Below, one piece after another: positions 12,593-25,949 of a stretch of 64,000 nucleotides of DNA. The notes beneath the pieces are model-generated. The model had not been told where the DNA came from and searched no databases. It was given only the letters and a program-made list of their open reading frames with translations. How positions within the stretch are numbered: position 1 is the first letter of the stretch; the number at the start of each line of letters is the position of its first letter. This DNA is from Ziziphus jujuba (Eukaryota > Streptophyta > Magnoliopsida > Rosales > Rhamnaceae): positions 2,987,501-3,051,500 of the forward strand of contig NC_083379.1 in the NCBI RefSeq assembly GCF_031755915.1, written 5' to 3'. The translations under genes were made by a program, and so were the position numbers.

Positions 12593-14205
12593 TTAATTAC
12601 TGGCAACAAGGGCATCGATTTTGCTTTCAATGTGTGCTTCATGGTCTTCAAGGCGACCTTTGATAGCATCATTCTCCCACAGAACAAGTGTTGGAACTCC
12701 GGTCAGTTTAAACCTTGAGTCTACTCTCCAAGGGTGTTGGGGATTCCTCCATGTTGGTCTATCTCCCACATATGCTCTTAAAAGTGCAATATCATCGGAG
12801 GCCGATTCCAGCTTCTTGTAGATTACTGGTTCAGCTCTCACACAATCTGGGATTACAAATAATAAACAAATCACAATCGGTCATCTGCAATTCATAATAA
12901 GCAAATGTATTTTCTTGTCCATTAGTATACTGAAAAAAGGAAAAAGTGTTCCAAAGATACTATTCAAGGTGACCTTCCTTTCTAATTTCTAAAATGATGT
13001 CGACCCTGAAGGCTTTAAGTAAGAAGAAAAACTGATTTCCATGCACATTTCCAATGAACATTATTCTAACAAATTTTAAGATGAATAAAGTAGGTCTTCT
13101 TCATCTTGCTGACAATGTTTTATTACTAATGTGCAGCCATGGTTTATTAAAACAAAGTCTGATGTGGAAGTTTCAGCTAATAATTGCATAAGATTTGAAC
13201 TGAAAAGCCGGATATAACAGTAATAACTTCTTTTAAAACCAGGAGAAAAAGATACATGGATGGCTTTTCACATCAAATTTATTGATAAAAATAATTTCAA
13301 AAATGTTTCTGAAACATTTGGGGAATAAATTTTCTCAAAGCAGCCATATTCCCTTTCTTTTATATTTGTATTTGTAGTTTTCAAATTGTTATTCATTTAT
13401 GTTTCAATAAAACATAACACAGCATACTTCTAAAATTTGAAAACATATTATAACAATATAATTCACTCATAGTATATTCAGAAAATATCGTATTCAAAGT
13501 GTAAAGTGTTTTACTTTTAACAATGTTTTTATGTTTTTTTAGCAATATTGACCTGTCTCTTTATTATTCCTCATTCTGAATCATCAACATACCAAATTAT
13601 TCAGGAAAAAAAAGAAGAAAGAACCAAGTCTCTCAAACTTTTGTTTGTATGATTGTAATTCTACATCCTTATATCTTCATCTCCCAATTAGTCCTTCTTA
13701 CTCACCTATTTATACTTCTCAATTCGTTTCCTTAGCCCTTCTAGTCTTATACTCCTTTAATTAACTAAAACAATCCAAAGAATGAAATTCAATCTTTAGA
13801 ATTTCCATACCATAATATACCATGAAAAGCAACACACTTTTCTTCTATTTAAAAAAAAAAAAAATAAAAAAAAAGGAAATTCACGCTCATGTTTAAAATA
13901 AAAATCAAAAAAATATGCATAATACCCAAAACCCACAAAAGAAATAGCTTTAATAATACATATTTCACAAGAATTCTATCATGGGTATTAGTAATAATCC
14001 CAGGAAGAAAAATTATAAAAATAAAATTATTTATTTATTTTATTAAGTTGAATTAAGTACCAGGGCACCAGCTGAGAGAAGTGGAAGGGTCTTTGTCAGC
14101 CACGAAGAGGATGAGATTGGCTTTGTTCTTCGGAGCTTCTGATCGGAATTTCTCAAACACAGTGTCAAAGTTGGAGATGGTGGCGTCCAACAGCTTGAGC
14201 GGCAT
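12593..14205 (-). CDS. Thioredoxin-like protein Clot
   Basis: Two exons, 14061-14205 and 12593-12846, joined in phase 1 encode 132 residues. The active-site motif is WCPDC at 46-50 (Cys47 and Cys50), split by the intron inside the Asp codon. The tail region has RPTWRNPQHPWRVDSRFKL and GVPTLVLWEND, including the cis-Pro of the thioredoxin fold. This WCPDC motif and length identify the Clot (TXNDC17/TRP14-like) family, small cytosolic thioredoxin-fold proteins. There is no targeting peptide. The ATG at 14205 gives the family's usual start MPLKLLDATISNFD. The intron of about 1.2 kb is AT-rich with nothing else visible in it. Confidence 0.93.
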
Positions 14206-14821
14206 TTTTCAGCTTGTCGAGGGCAGGTTTGGGAAAGAAAGACTTTTTTGGTCTTTGAACGAGGAAGTTGATGTTATTTGATAAGTCACCACGCTCGGAC
14301 TTTTTTATAGGAGATTTTTTGGCGACCGAGAAGCTGTAAAATTTCTAAAATAGCCTTACACGTGCGAAATTGTGTGCTTTTCTTGAAAAGACATCCCGCA
14401 CAAGCGATTTGGTTTGTTTGTTTTGTTTCGTTTACAAAATAATTATAAAAAAAGACCATTACATAAACCATGGCCTACTGTGCTATATCTTTTAGTTGTA
14501 AATTGTTATCCTATCATTTTAAACAAAAATTTATGATGGATGAACCAAAAACAACAAAAAGATTCGACAAAAATGGTTCAATACTTTAAAAACGTACATT
14601 ATATTTGATATTGACGTGCAATTGCATTGTCCAAATCTTGAATGTGATTCTATAAACTTGGGATAGTGAAGATCATGCGTATGCAAATAAATAGAGACTA
14701 TAATTCTTTGATAGAAAATGTATGTAAAACGACATACTTTATTGGCTTCCTATATGAGACATTATTATTCTTTATCATTTATAAGCATATATAACTATAT
14801 TGAATAAAGCAAAATATATAG
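14206..14821. other. Clot promoter and 3' flank of reductase gene
   Basis: The upstream side of Clot (minus strand) and the downstream side of the next minus-strand gene meet here. The sequence is AT-rich and holds no coding frame that resembles a known protein. Confidence 0.5.
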
Positions 14822-16419
14822 CTATATTGAAGAAAGATAGCCTTGCTCCACGAGAGATGCAATGCAATCCTTGAACATATCGTCTATGGTCTTGAACTCA
14901 AATCCTAGATTCTTCAACTTGGAGGTGTTGAACTCATAGTATGGCCTGTCTTGTTGTTCAAACCTGAAAAAGGGGGGACATGTAATAGTTCTTGTATACA
15001 AAAGACAAAAATTATGTACAAACAATGGAACAAATTCTATAATATGATAACTTATATATATATACACTCTCTTAAAAAAGCAAGAACATGAACCTTTTTG
15101 GGATAGGTAGGGAGGGATATTTTGCTGACAAGAAAGAAGCTAATTCATTATTATCCAACACAGTTGAGCTACAAAGGAACCTTCCATGAGCAGTTTTATG
15201 CTCATAAACAAGGATATGGCAAGCTGCAACATCATCAATGTGAACATATCCCATCCTTCCATGCCATTTGAATTTCTCTGTTTCCCCTGTTTTTATTGTT
15301 AAATGGAAGAGTGAACATTTATCAACCATGTACAATATATGAAAAGATAGATGTGAGTGGTGTTTAGAATCAATACCTTTGAGAAGGCCAAGGACATCAG
15401 ATGCCGTGGAACATAACTCAGGTGACAAACTAGGTCCAATCACAAATGAAGGCAGAACAGTAACCAAATCAATTCCGTTCTTGTTGCAGAATTCCCATGC
15501 TGCCTTTTCAGCTAAGGTTTTTGATAGTACGTACCAAATCTTCCAAAATTTCGATAATAATACATGAATACAAAAATGCCAGTTTTTCCATATTATTTAT
15601 GAAAAATTGCACAAATATACACTTCTTTCTTTTATACCTATAGAAACTTACTTGTAGTCTCTCACAGAGTTCCATAGAGCTCCAAGATGACTCATCCAAT
15701 GGCATATTAGGATCAAAATCATCTCTCACCCTTACTGTTGAAGATGATGAAGTGAGAACAACACGCCTTAGATATGGATTCTTCTTACATGATCGTAACA
15801 CATTCAATGTCCCTTCCATTGCAGGTCCCAAAATTTCTTCCTATGTATAATGCAATAAATATATATATACAAAGAATACCAAATTAATTTAATTTGACTA
15901 GATATATAGCTATATATATATATATATATATACTAATATGCTGTGTAATATATTTACCATATTGATTAAGGGATATCAATTTAAAGGTAATTTATATGCA
16001 ATTAAGAAATAATTAAGAATATGCCTTTGGATCAGATGTAGGTTTCAAAACAGGGGAGGCTGTATGGAAAACTCCATGACACCCCATGATTGCCTTATCA
16101 AAGCTGCCTTCTTCCTTTAAATCTGCCTTCACAAGTTGGAGTCTCTCATTGGCTCCTTCTAACCTCCATAGATGTGCTAATTTCTTCTCATTTCCTGCTC
16201 ATTCATATTCCTAGAAATTATATTATTGCTGGAAATTATAAAAAACAGAGAAAAATAGAGAATGAAGAGAATGGTATGGAGACAGAAACCTGGATCTCTA
16301 ACAGTTCCAATTACATGATATCCAGACAAGAGCAGTCGCTTAACAAGCCAAGAAGCCAAAAACCCAGAAGCTCCTGTAACGCAAACTTTGCCTAATTTGG
16401 GTTCAATCATTTTATCCAT
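14822..16419 (-). CDS. NADPH-dependent reductase of the CCR/TKPR2/DFR-like SDR family
   Basis: Six exons close in frame to 328 residues: 16290-16419, 16025-16194, 15652-15840, 15377-15539, 15094-15286 and 14822-14963. The N-terminal Rossmann motif is [12 protein letters not shown] (TGASG at 15-19). VRDP at 40-43 gives the Arg typical of NADPH preference. The catalytic set is Ser in VVLTSSSS (about 131-134) with Y166xxxK170 in [17 protein letters not shown] and GPSLSPELC fit the extended atypical SDR family of cinnamoyl-CoA reductases, tetraketide alpha-pyrone reductases and dihydroflavonol reductases. The CCR diagnostic motif NWYCY is absent, so true lignin CCR is unlikely. A TKPR2/CCR-like role is the best guess and the substrate is unknown. 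The second intron appears to start with GC (AAG/GCATAT), because no in-frame GT donor exists there. A TATA-like TATATA lies near 16510, about 90 bases upstream. Confidence 0.88.
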
Positions 16420-17422
16420 TATTTATCTTCAAGCTGATATACTACTAATAATACCATACATATGTTAAGGAGGCCTTTCTTGCCACCAAGCTTTGGAGAT
16501 TAGCATGTGTATATAACATATGCATATGGCTTTACCATTAGAAATGGTTGGAGGTTGGGTGACCATGGAAGGAGATAAATAATAGAAAGATGAGTTGAGG
16601 TTGGAAGTAGGCAAGCCATGCAGAAGTGTTGAATTTAATAAATTTATGTCATCTTGGTTGGTTCCAATTATTCACCTACTTAACCAATGTTTATATTTAA
16701 TTACATGAGCTTTTTAATCATCTTGGCACATATTTTTTTCCATTGAAAATACATGATTGATTGATTATTTATTGTTCTGCTTTTAAAAGAAATTTTACAA
16801 TAAATTTGTTTGGAATATATTAATGCGATTCTCTTTTGTCCCATTTTTCATTTTCCTTTCAAAATTTAGAAGTTTTTAGATTTTTTTTAATTAATAGAAG
16901 AAATAATAATACTGAGTTGGGAATAATTCAGAAGATATATGATGATGGTCTTTTTAGATAGGAATTATAACTGAATTTGTACCTTATCTAATCGAACAAA
17001 TTGGGATGATCATCAATTTAAGAATATTACATGATTTGCCAAAAGCATGTAAACAGAGCATATAGTCTACGATGATACACCTCTACGAAAGCCTATTGAC
17101 CTACCATTGCTTGTGTAGTTAGATTAAATAGTGTGAAGGATTTATAATGATTGAATTAATTTTTTTGCACCCTATTGGTTAGATAGTTTTAACTCTTAAC
17201 GGTCAATTAGTCATAATAATGGGATTGCAATTAAGTTTGACCATTACATCTATTGCATTATTAAAATTGTATGATAAAACCAATTTTATTTAGATAAATA
17301 GAAGTACAAAACAATTGCCTTTACCAATCAAATTAATACAGCAATAATAAACAAAATTAACTAGCTGCATAATAAATTACTAAATAACTTCTTGAGTAGA
17401 TGCTGGTTTCTCTTGTGAAACA
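16420..17422. promoter_or_regulatory. Upstream region of the reductase gene
   Basis: The sequence is AT-rich noncoding. A TATA-like run at about 16508-16516, read on the minus strand, is the best core promoter candidate. No other gene is seen. Confidence 0.45.
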
Positions 17423-18075
17423 TCAACTTGTCAATATTTCCATAACCTCGGCGCAACGCATCCCAAGCTTATGATAATAATAAGCATCCTTCCAACTCTT
17501 TCCGGGTTGCAATATATTCAATCCTTTGAACACATTTATAATGCTGAGCACAATTGTACTGTAACCCACAGCATAATGAAACAAATTCCAGAAAATCCTA
17601 TTTTTTGTGTTCCTTCTTCGGCCTCAGAAATCTTCCACCAAGTACCTGAACCCTTGCAAGACAGAACAGGGTCAAGCCGATACATCAATGGCCTTTACAT
17701 TGAATCCCAGTAGACTCTTCCAGCCACAGTCCAATTCCCCAACCAGCAACGCCAATAACATAAGCACAACATTGACAGGTTACATGAAGATAGAACCAAG
17801 CTGGATTTGCCATTTCGAAATCTTTTGAGGTATCCATCTATCATGGCCCCCACGGGCATTAGAATTACCCAACTAATGCCATTGATTATCCCATGGACGT
17901 TCTTGATAGCTGCTTTCTTGGAGTCTACGGCATTGGTGGTTCCGACCTTCCCATTGATGCAGTCTAGACTATCGTAGGATTTAACATTAGGTCCGGACAC
18001 AGAATGAATTCCTAGTACATTGCCAGGTAGCAGAGGACCCTGTTGCCAGAGGTGGCAATTTTTAACACATAGCAT
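17423..18075 (-). pseudogene. Broken cytochrome b561/DOMON (AIR12-like) gene relic
   Basis: On the minus strand from 18075, HLWQQGPLLPG and HSVSGPNVKS match the end of a DOMON domain. AIKNVHGIINGISWVILMPV then matches the first helix of a plant cytochrome b561 with its haem-ligand His. The frame then shifts near 17820. The next frame reads [27 protein letters not shown] and IGLTLFCLARVQV, but with a TGA near 17690 and a TAG near 17605. A third frame continues FWNLFHYAVGYSTIVLSIIN and FKGLNILQPGKSWKDAY before the similarity stops and a TGA follows at 17423. The last helix, the N-terminal part and any signal peptide are missing. Intact relatives are plasma-membrane, ascorbate-reducible b-type cytochromes. 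At least one frameshift and two stops make this a pseudogene; unusual introns are the only alternative. Confidence 0.88.
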
Positions 18076-20623
18076 TAAATTACTTTAGAGTGGTAGCAAA
18101 TTTTCTGTTTTTTAGATTAGTAAAACAGATGACATAGAGTCAAATATTAGATGGCATGCATATAGGCTGTTAGATGATAAGTGAAAGGTTTAGATTAAAA
18201 GCTAAACATTAACAAATATAAAAAAGAAAAAAGGGGGAAAGCAGAAAATCCTGATGAATAGAAAATATGGTTGGCAAGAGAACCTTATTTTTAGTAGAAG
18301 TCTTTTACTAGTGGGAGTCATTCCTAATAAGTAACGCCTATGTAGCACTAGTGCCCGCATTCTAATGCCAAAATCATTTTTTTGGTTTATTTTATATATA
18401 TATATATTTTCAAAAACTAAATTATATCATTTATTATTGTCTATTAGAAAATAGGAATATAGTTTCTTTTTAAAAAATAATTTAGATTTATATTAATTTA
18501 TTTGAAAAAAATATTTCATTCACATCCATGAGGGTTTTGAATGAATGCAAAAACATTTAATTGGCCTTCTAATAATATTATCCACACATTTTTAAGAGCC
18601 TAAATTAAGCTTATATCTTTGTTAAAGTTAAATTATTTTCAAAATTCCTTTATTTATTTTTTTATTAATTAATTTATAGACTTTAAAATTTATTTCTATA
18701 TTTTTAATTGTTTTATTTAAACTATGTGATAATTATAATAGAAAACATATATCATAATTTTAATTAAATAAATTATATTTTCGATAAATATATTTAGTTG
18801 AATATATTTTACAAATTATAATTTGTTTAATATATCGAGTAAAATATATTTAACAAATTATTAATTGGTCAAAAAAAGCCAAATTATTATTATTACTATT
18901 TTTTTTAAGATCTCTAGTTAATGCTTTAAATCTCCTTTAATTTAAGAATCAACTTCAAAATTATTCTTTTCTCTTTATTTATTTATTTTGTTTAACCAAA
19001 CCCCCAAAATAAAAAAAGATAGAGATAAAAAAAAAAAAACTTATATTTATCTCATTTTACATGCTTAGTAGAAGGATCAATATATATATATATATATATA
19101 TATGCTGCTATCAAATAAAAAACTTTTTATTTCTGTAGTTGGATCATTTTAAACACTATGATTTAAAATTTTCGTTTATAATTTGTCAAATTCTTATAAA
19201 ATTCACTTCCCTTAAATATGATTTTAATATGTTATTAAATTTATAATTTATTAATTTTAAAATTTCAATTATTAAAGCATTCTAATAATTTATAATAGTA
19301 GATCTAATGTGAAACTCTATCTATATTTTGTTTCTCTGAACTACTATATTTTTTAACACTTTACTATTTTAATTTTAAAAATGTCACATTGCAATGTGAT
19401 TTATTATTTTTTGTCATTTTAATCTATTTATATCATTATGATAAATCAATTTTATGAAATTAGATATATACAACTAATGTAACTATATTGAAAAACAATT
19501 TTATTTATTTTACTATTAAGTAATTTTTAAGACTTAAATTTGTCAAATTTATTTTAAAAAATTGAAGAATTACACTAAAGCTATATATAGAACAATAGTT
19601 TAAGAATGTAACACTTTTAAAAATTTAAATGATAATATGGAAAAGGTGTAATATTTAAAAAGGCAAAATATATTTAAACTTGAATATAAATTCCAATTTA
19701 TATTTATCATTTAAGATCTCCTAACAAGGCCATGGATTTAATTGGCATTGTACCATTGGAATACAAAAGTACAAAAAGAGACAATGAGCTTTATTTTTCT
19801 AATTTTTTTTTTAATTAAAAGGAGTTTTAAATTATTATTATAAATATATAAAGCCGAAATTGGAAGATACTAGGAAATGAAAAACCTAGAAGCTCACGGC
19901 TTCCTTATTGAGTCGTTGTCGTAATATTGGTAGAACATTTAAGCGTATGTATTTGATCAAACAGTTGTGGAGGTGAGAAAGCTCTCTGGGCTCTTGCTGG
20001 TAAATATATATTTTCCAATATATATATATATAAATATATATTTCCTAAATTTTCAACCAAAATACTTAACTTTCACATCTGAGTCCTTGCTCTCTTTCTC
20101 TCCACCCTTCGGTTGGCGTCTCCTCCGGCAACCCAATCTTAACACTTCAACACCCTTCAACGCCTTCGAACGCTTCTGCGTTAGCTTCAAACAGTGTGCT
20201 TCTTCTTATTATTTTCTTATTTTTGTATGCAATACAAACTTTGATTTACTTTTAGAACGTTTTAGGTTGATTTACTTGCCCAAAATCTTTTTTTTTTTTT
20301 TCTTTATCATTTTTTTTCTTTTCTACATGCTTTCCGAATCTCAGTGCTGTTTAATTTGAACTTTTTAGGGCAAATTTTAGTTTTTTTTGGAAATTCAACT
20401 GCCGCTCAGGTCGTCTCCTTTCTCTTCGAACCCTCCAATCCTACCGGTAAGTGTTTTTTCTTAATCTTTTTATTTTTATTTTTTTTTCTGATTTAGCAAC
20501 TGAAAAAAAAAAAAAAAAAAAAAAAAGAAACGATGTGGGTTTTCCAAAAATATGAACTCTTTTTTTTTGGGGGAAATTTTTGATTTTTTAGCAGAGTAAC
20601 CCAGTTGGATAATTCAATTTTGA
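18076..20623. other. AT-rich spacer and HDA19 promoter/leader
   Basis: 18076-19900 is very AT-rich with TA runs (about 19081-19103) and no recognisable gene. The sequence near 20080-20180 is more C-rich and is probably the HDA19 leader. A leader intron is likely, from a CCG/GTAAGT donor near 20446 to a TTTAGCAG acceptor near 20594. It contains an A run at 20502-20526. Confidence 0.5.
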
Positions 20624-21527
20624 ATGGATTCTGGAGGCAATTCGCTGCCTTCTGGTCCTGATGGAGTGAAGAGAAAGGTGTCCTATTTCTATGACCCAGA
20701 AGTGGGTAATTACTATTATGGGCAGGGCCACCCAATGAAGCCCCATCGCATCAGAATGACCCATGCTCTGCTTGCCCATTATGGTTTGCTCCAGCATATG
20801 CAGGTGCTCAAGCCCTACCCTGCCAGGGATAGGGACCTATGCCGCTTCCATGCCGATGATTACGTGTCTTTTCTTAGGAGTATCACCCCTGAAACCCAGC
20901 AGGACCAGCTGAGGCAGCTCAAGCGTTTCAATGTTGGGGAAGATTGCCCTGTATTTGATGGTCTTTACAACTTTTGCCAGACCTATGCTGGTGGCTCTGT
21001 TGGTGGTTCAGTCAAGTTGAATCATGGTCTCTGTGATATTGCTATTAACTGGGCTGGTGGCCTGCACCATGCTAAGAAGTGTGAGGCTTCTGGCTTTTGT
21101 TATGTCAACGATATTGTTTTGGCAATCTTGGAGCTTCTTAAACAGCACGAGGTTTGTCTATTTGCTATACCACTTTTATTCCTGTTTTTTTGGGTCTGTT
21201 CCTTCAGATGTACCTCATACCTCATTGTTTGTTATTTTATTCAATTCTGTCTCTTTTTGTACAAATGCTTAAATGTATGGATTTGAAAGAGCTTTCTTCT
21301 GAAGATGGCTTACATTTTTGGTTGACCTGAGTCTGATAACAAACTTTAGCAGTTGTAGTTTTGGTCTGGGAAACATTGACCTTTTGAGTACAACTGAAGG
21401 TTCTGTTAAGACCTTACTCATCAAACGAAGAATGGATGTAGGATGGTGAAGGCAATGATTTGGTTTTTTGTAATCAGCAAGTGATAGACACCATGTAGGA
21501 ATTCAGTCTCATAGAGTCATAGGTTAT

Positions 21528-21564
<37 letters not shown>

Positions 21565-24500
21565 GATTAAATCATTTACAGAGGAATTGATAATTTCTTA
21601 CTTTAATGTTTTTAGTTGTACAGGGTAATTGTTGATCTCCTTTTAATGTTTTGCAGCGTGTTTTATATGTGGACATTGATATACACCATGGAGATGGTGT
21701 GGAGGAGGCATTTTACACAACTGATAGAGTTATGACTGTTTCTTTCCACAAATTTGGAGATTATTTTCCTGGTACAGGGGACATACGTGATGTTGGATAT
21801 TCAAAAGGGAAATACTACTCTCTTAATGTTCCGCTGGATGATGGGATTGATGATGAGAGCTACCACTTCTTGTTCAAACCACTCATTGGGAAGGTTATGG
21901 AAGTTTTTAGGCCTGGTGCTGTGGTTCTTCAGTGTGGTGCTGACTCTTTATCTGGGGACAGGTTGGGATGCTTCAATCTTTCAATTAAGGGACATGCGGA
22001 TTGTGTCAGATATATGAGATCGTTCAATGTCCCATTGCTACTTCTAGGTGGTGGGGGCTATACCATTAGGAATGTTGCACGCTGCTGGTGCTATGAGGTA
22101 TTGTTCTTTGTTTTGCTTATGCTATTTTGTTTGTCTTGTAAATTTGTTCAATCATGAAATCACTAGGTTCGGTCAGCTTATTACTTTGGTATTATTAACA
22201 TTAAATATACATGTGTATAATGCAGACAGGGGTTGCACTTGGAGTCGAAGTTGATGATAAAATGCCACAGCATGAGTATTATGAATATTTTGGCCCGGAT
22301 TATACTCTTCATGTTGCCCCTAGTAACATGGAAAACAAGAATTCACGACAATTGCTTGAGGACATACGGACTAAGCTACTTGATAATCTGACAAAACTCC
22401 AGCATGCACCTAGCGTCCAATTTCAGGAAAGACCTCCTGATACTGAGTTGCCAGAGGTATGTGTCTCTAGGTATTTATTTCTTTAATTTGTTCATCCCTT
22501 GTTCAATCACCAGCATCTCATCTCATAACACGTGATAATCATTTGAATAAGTTCCACACTCATGATATTAAAACATGATGAAACTTTTGCTCGCTTGTTG
22601 TAGTATGATGCTATTGGTTGTTTTAGCTTTTTATGTGATATAACTATGAGAGTGAAGTTTTCTTCTGTCTAAGAATTTATAAAGCACTTGGTTATTATCT
22701 TTTTTATCGTCAAGCTCCTGGCGCTCCCCAAATTGCTGTTTGAATAACTGAGGAAACGAGAATTTGAAATCTGATAAGTTTTCTTTTCCTGGTAATCCAG
22801 TTGGCCATATGTTCATTGTTTTGTCTTCTCTTCCTCCCAAACTGTTAAACTTGACTGTGTGCTAATATTTATGGTTTCTTAAATTAACAAATATATAACA
22901 AAAGACTTGGTGGGCTGATTTTCTCCTTGGGGTATGAAAATAGCATATCCAAGCTGCAAAGCTGTCGTCTTTCTGACATTTTGTTTGATATGCAAGAAAT
23001 TGTTTAAAATTTTATTTTCTAGGTTGGATGCAGCACTCAAAATTTTTGTTTTTTCCTTTGATAATTTTTTAGGCGGATGAAGATCAAGATGATGGAGATG
23101 AGAGATGGGATCCAGATTCTGACATGGATGTGGATGATGAACGGTATTTTATTTTGTCATCGTAATTACTTTTTGTTGCTTGTTTTCACATCTTTGTATA
23201 CTGACCTAGTTTGCTACAGCAAGCCTTTACCAAGCAGAGTAAAGAAAGAAATTGTTGAAACTGAGGTTAAAGATCAGGTATGCTCTCCCCAGTCTGTACT
23301 TTCAGGGACTAATAACTCTGTACTTGATATTTAATCTAGGATGACAACAAATTAAGCTTATGTCTTTTGTCTTGGTTTGTTATTTATTCGTTATGAATTG
23401 TGAGTTTGTAACAATGGCACTGAATATTTAATCCTTAAGAATTGAGTTTGTTAGGTTGCCAGAGAAACCCAGAAGCTTAAGTTGTTAGGAACTTAAATTA
23501 AGTTGGTGTATCAACCAAAAAAAAGAAAAAAAAAGAAAAAGAAAAAAAAAGGAGTTTAAATTATTTGGAGGAAGAAGCATCCTTGCCACCTCAAAGTGAA
23601 GGGGAGGTTGTTGGAATTGTTTTTTCTTTTCTTTATGAGAACTGAAAGGAAAAACAAACAACAATAATGAGAGAAAAGGTGCAATCAAGATTTTGATATG
23701 CTTACAATCCTAAACCCTGTTATGACAATGCTATATGCTACTGTTCGACTATCTTTGTTATCAATGATCTTACTTGCCACTGCTTGATCTTTTGATGTAA
23801 GCTACTTTTGATATTTAAAATGCATTATGATGTATCTTTGTAAGTGTATGTATAGTTAGTCTTGACTCAAAGTGAGAAGAGTAGATAATGTTGAATAATC
23901 CCAATGGTTTATATTGAAGTCACTAAGTTGGTGAAAATAATAGGGATTTGCTGATGTTCATTCTGTGTATAATGGTTTCTGTTGCATTTTTGACATAAGC
24001 CAATTGCCGCCTTCTTGGGTGTGGCACTGCCACATCAACACTATCAACAAATGCACTAGGTGTTCACTTTTTCATTGTTGTCTTTGGTACCTCCATTTTG
24101 ACTTATTAATTTGTAAGAGTTCAGTTAAATGCTCCGTGTCTATGTTGAATCCTCCACTAGAGTTTGCATTAATTGATAAGAGAGTTACACATCTGACTTT
24201 TGCTTAGAGGTTTTATGTAAACCTTTTAGGTTTTGATTTCTATCCGTATAGGTACTCTACTAATGGGTATGGTAGAATGCTTTTGTTTGTTTTCATAATT
24301 TGTTGACTGCATCTTCTGCAGATAGCAAGCTGCTCTTTTGATGTAGTAATATTTCATATGAGGAACTTTTACATATTCCACTACATATAAAGCCTATATC
24401 CTCTCTAGTCAGCTCATTGACAAACTTGCTAAATTTGTAGAGCCTTGTAGAATATTTATTTATGGATGCTTATTTACCTAAAAAATTTCTAATTTTTGCT

Positions 24501-24780
24501 TGCATACCCTCCAGGAGAGTCAAAAAGGAAATGCAGAGAATGCTAGAGGCTATGATGCTATAGGGAATGAGACTACCGGTGCGAAGGTGAGGTTTAACTC
24601 ATAAGCACATGGATTAAACGGGCATGATAATTATTACTGCCATTAACATTAATAAACTTGTTTGTTGGTTGACATTGATATTTGTAGGCCATAGATACGG
24701 GTGTTAATGCCATGGCCATAGATGAACCGAGTGTGAAAGTTGAGCAAGATACTTCCAACAAGCCAGCTGATCAGATTTAA
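20624..24780 (+). CDS. HDA19: Histone deacetylase HDA19 (RPD3-type, class I)
   Basis: Seven exons close in frame to 497 residues: 20624-21151, 21657-22097, 22226-22456, 23073-23143, 23220-23277, 24515-24586 and 24688-24780. The deacetylase domain is nearly complete in the first three exons. The active-site His pair is H148-H149 in GGLHHAKK. Zn ligands are D184 and H186 ([10 protein letters not shown]) and D272 (CGADSLSG), and the catalytic Tyr is Y311 in GGGGYT. The acidic segment [20 protein letters not shown] and the [10 protein letters not shown] tail match the HDA19/RPD3A subgroup, whose members are about 500 residues. It removes acetyl groups from histone lysines in the nucleus as part of Sin3- and TOPLESS-type corepressor complexes. 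The C-terminal exons diverge most, as usual. Intron 1 carries a T run of about 30 bases near 21532-21561. No defect is seen. Confidence 0.96.
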
Positions 24781-25766
24781 ACTCTACCGACTAGCAAAGT
24801 CAAAGCTAATGGAAATCATTTTACTAGAAAGTCAACTGGGTAGTGAAATTGTGCAGTAGGATCATTTGTTGTGCATTTCAAGTATTTTGTCGATGAGTAC
24901 GTACAGATATGGGTAAATAGTTGTGATGACTTGTACCCTGAATTAACCACTGTATTCTTTTCTCTATAATTGTCATTACAATTATTATTACTTTTTCAAA
25001 TATTTTTTTATTTTTATTTTTTATTTCTATTTTATTGGATTATGATGACTAAACTTGCAATAATTTGCTCGGATCCGCTACTTAGTAAATACGGATCAAG
25101 CAGGCGGATAGAGAAAATTGAAGTCGAAAAAGTATATGACAGCACCACCAAATAATCATAAATTAATTTTGAATTACAAATTGCACCACCAAGTGAATCT
25201 TTTTCCTTGAAGAATAAGAATCTATAGCAAAAGTATAAATATATTACAGCAAGAAAAACTCCCAACATAAACTATAAAGAAAACCCGAATGTCCTATGAA
25301 ATTCTTCAATCAGCACAAGCACGCGCAGAGACTGGTAAAATTAAACAGTTGTGCTTGGGTAATTCTTTCTTCTTCGTTTAGCTACAGAAAAGCCACTGGC
25401 TGGCGTGTTCCCAGCAAAAGCAACGACGGGAGGCAGAAGATATGCACAAGAGAATGAATGATGATTTGTTAAAACGTACTCCGTATAAATGGCTGCTGTT
25501 GAAAAAGTGAGTAACTTCAAAACATTTCCATCGATTAAAGAATATAAAACCAGCCACCTAATTCATGTTAAACCACTTGTAATCGGTTTGATGGATTTGG
25601 TCTTAAACATCATCCCAGGCCAGATACTATTAATATTTGCTGCTTTTGTCTTTATTAAACCGGTAATTGTACTGCTAAACCACGGGTTAAAAATAAAAAA
25701 ATAAAATAAAAATGGAAAGTGGACGGAAGCTTCTTAAGAAATACAATTAATCTAGTCCTCCTGTTT
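24781..25766. other. HDA19 3' region and spacer before the small-protein cluster
   Basis: The first 200-250 bases are probably HDA19 3' UTR. The remainder is AT-rich and carries no gene-like frame with recognisable similarity. Confidence 0.5.
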
Positions 25767-25807
25767 TCCTTGCTCTCCAAGTCTCAACTTTAGAACAGAC
25801 TTATATA
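25767..25807 (+). promoter_or_regulatory. Shared promoter element plus TATA box, small-protein gene 1
   Basis: TCCTTGCTCTCCAAGTCT at 25767-25784 is followed 18 bases on by TATATATG from 25802. The same 15-18-base block precedes the other members of this gene cluster. The start codon is at 25950. Confidence 0.6.
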
Positions 25808-25949
25808 TGATGGATCTCATTCTGTAACATATATATTTATATATATATATATATATATAGCACCTTTTAGTTATACTTCTCTGTGACTACTCACTAAACC
25901 ATACAACGGAAAATTTCCATTGCCTTAGAGAAGAAAAGGGAAGGCCTCA

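Noticed and set aside
20624..24780. Other-frame open readings inside HDA19
   Set aside because: They are shadows of strongly conserved deacetylase exons or intron read-through.
25489..25704. 71-residue frame starting MAAVEKVSNFK with a hydrophobic stretch
   Set aside because: No paralogue, no promoter layout and no recognised family; it lies in the spacer just before the small-protein cluster and looks like chance.
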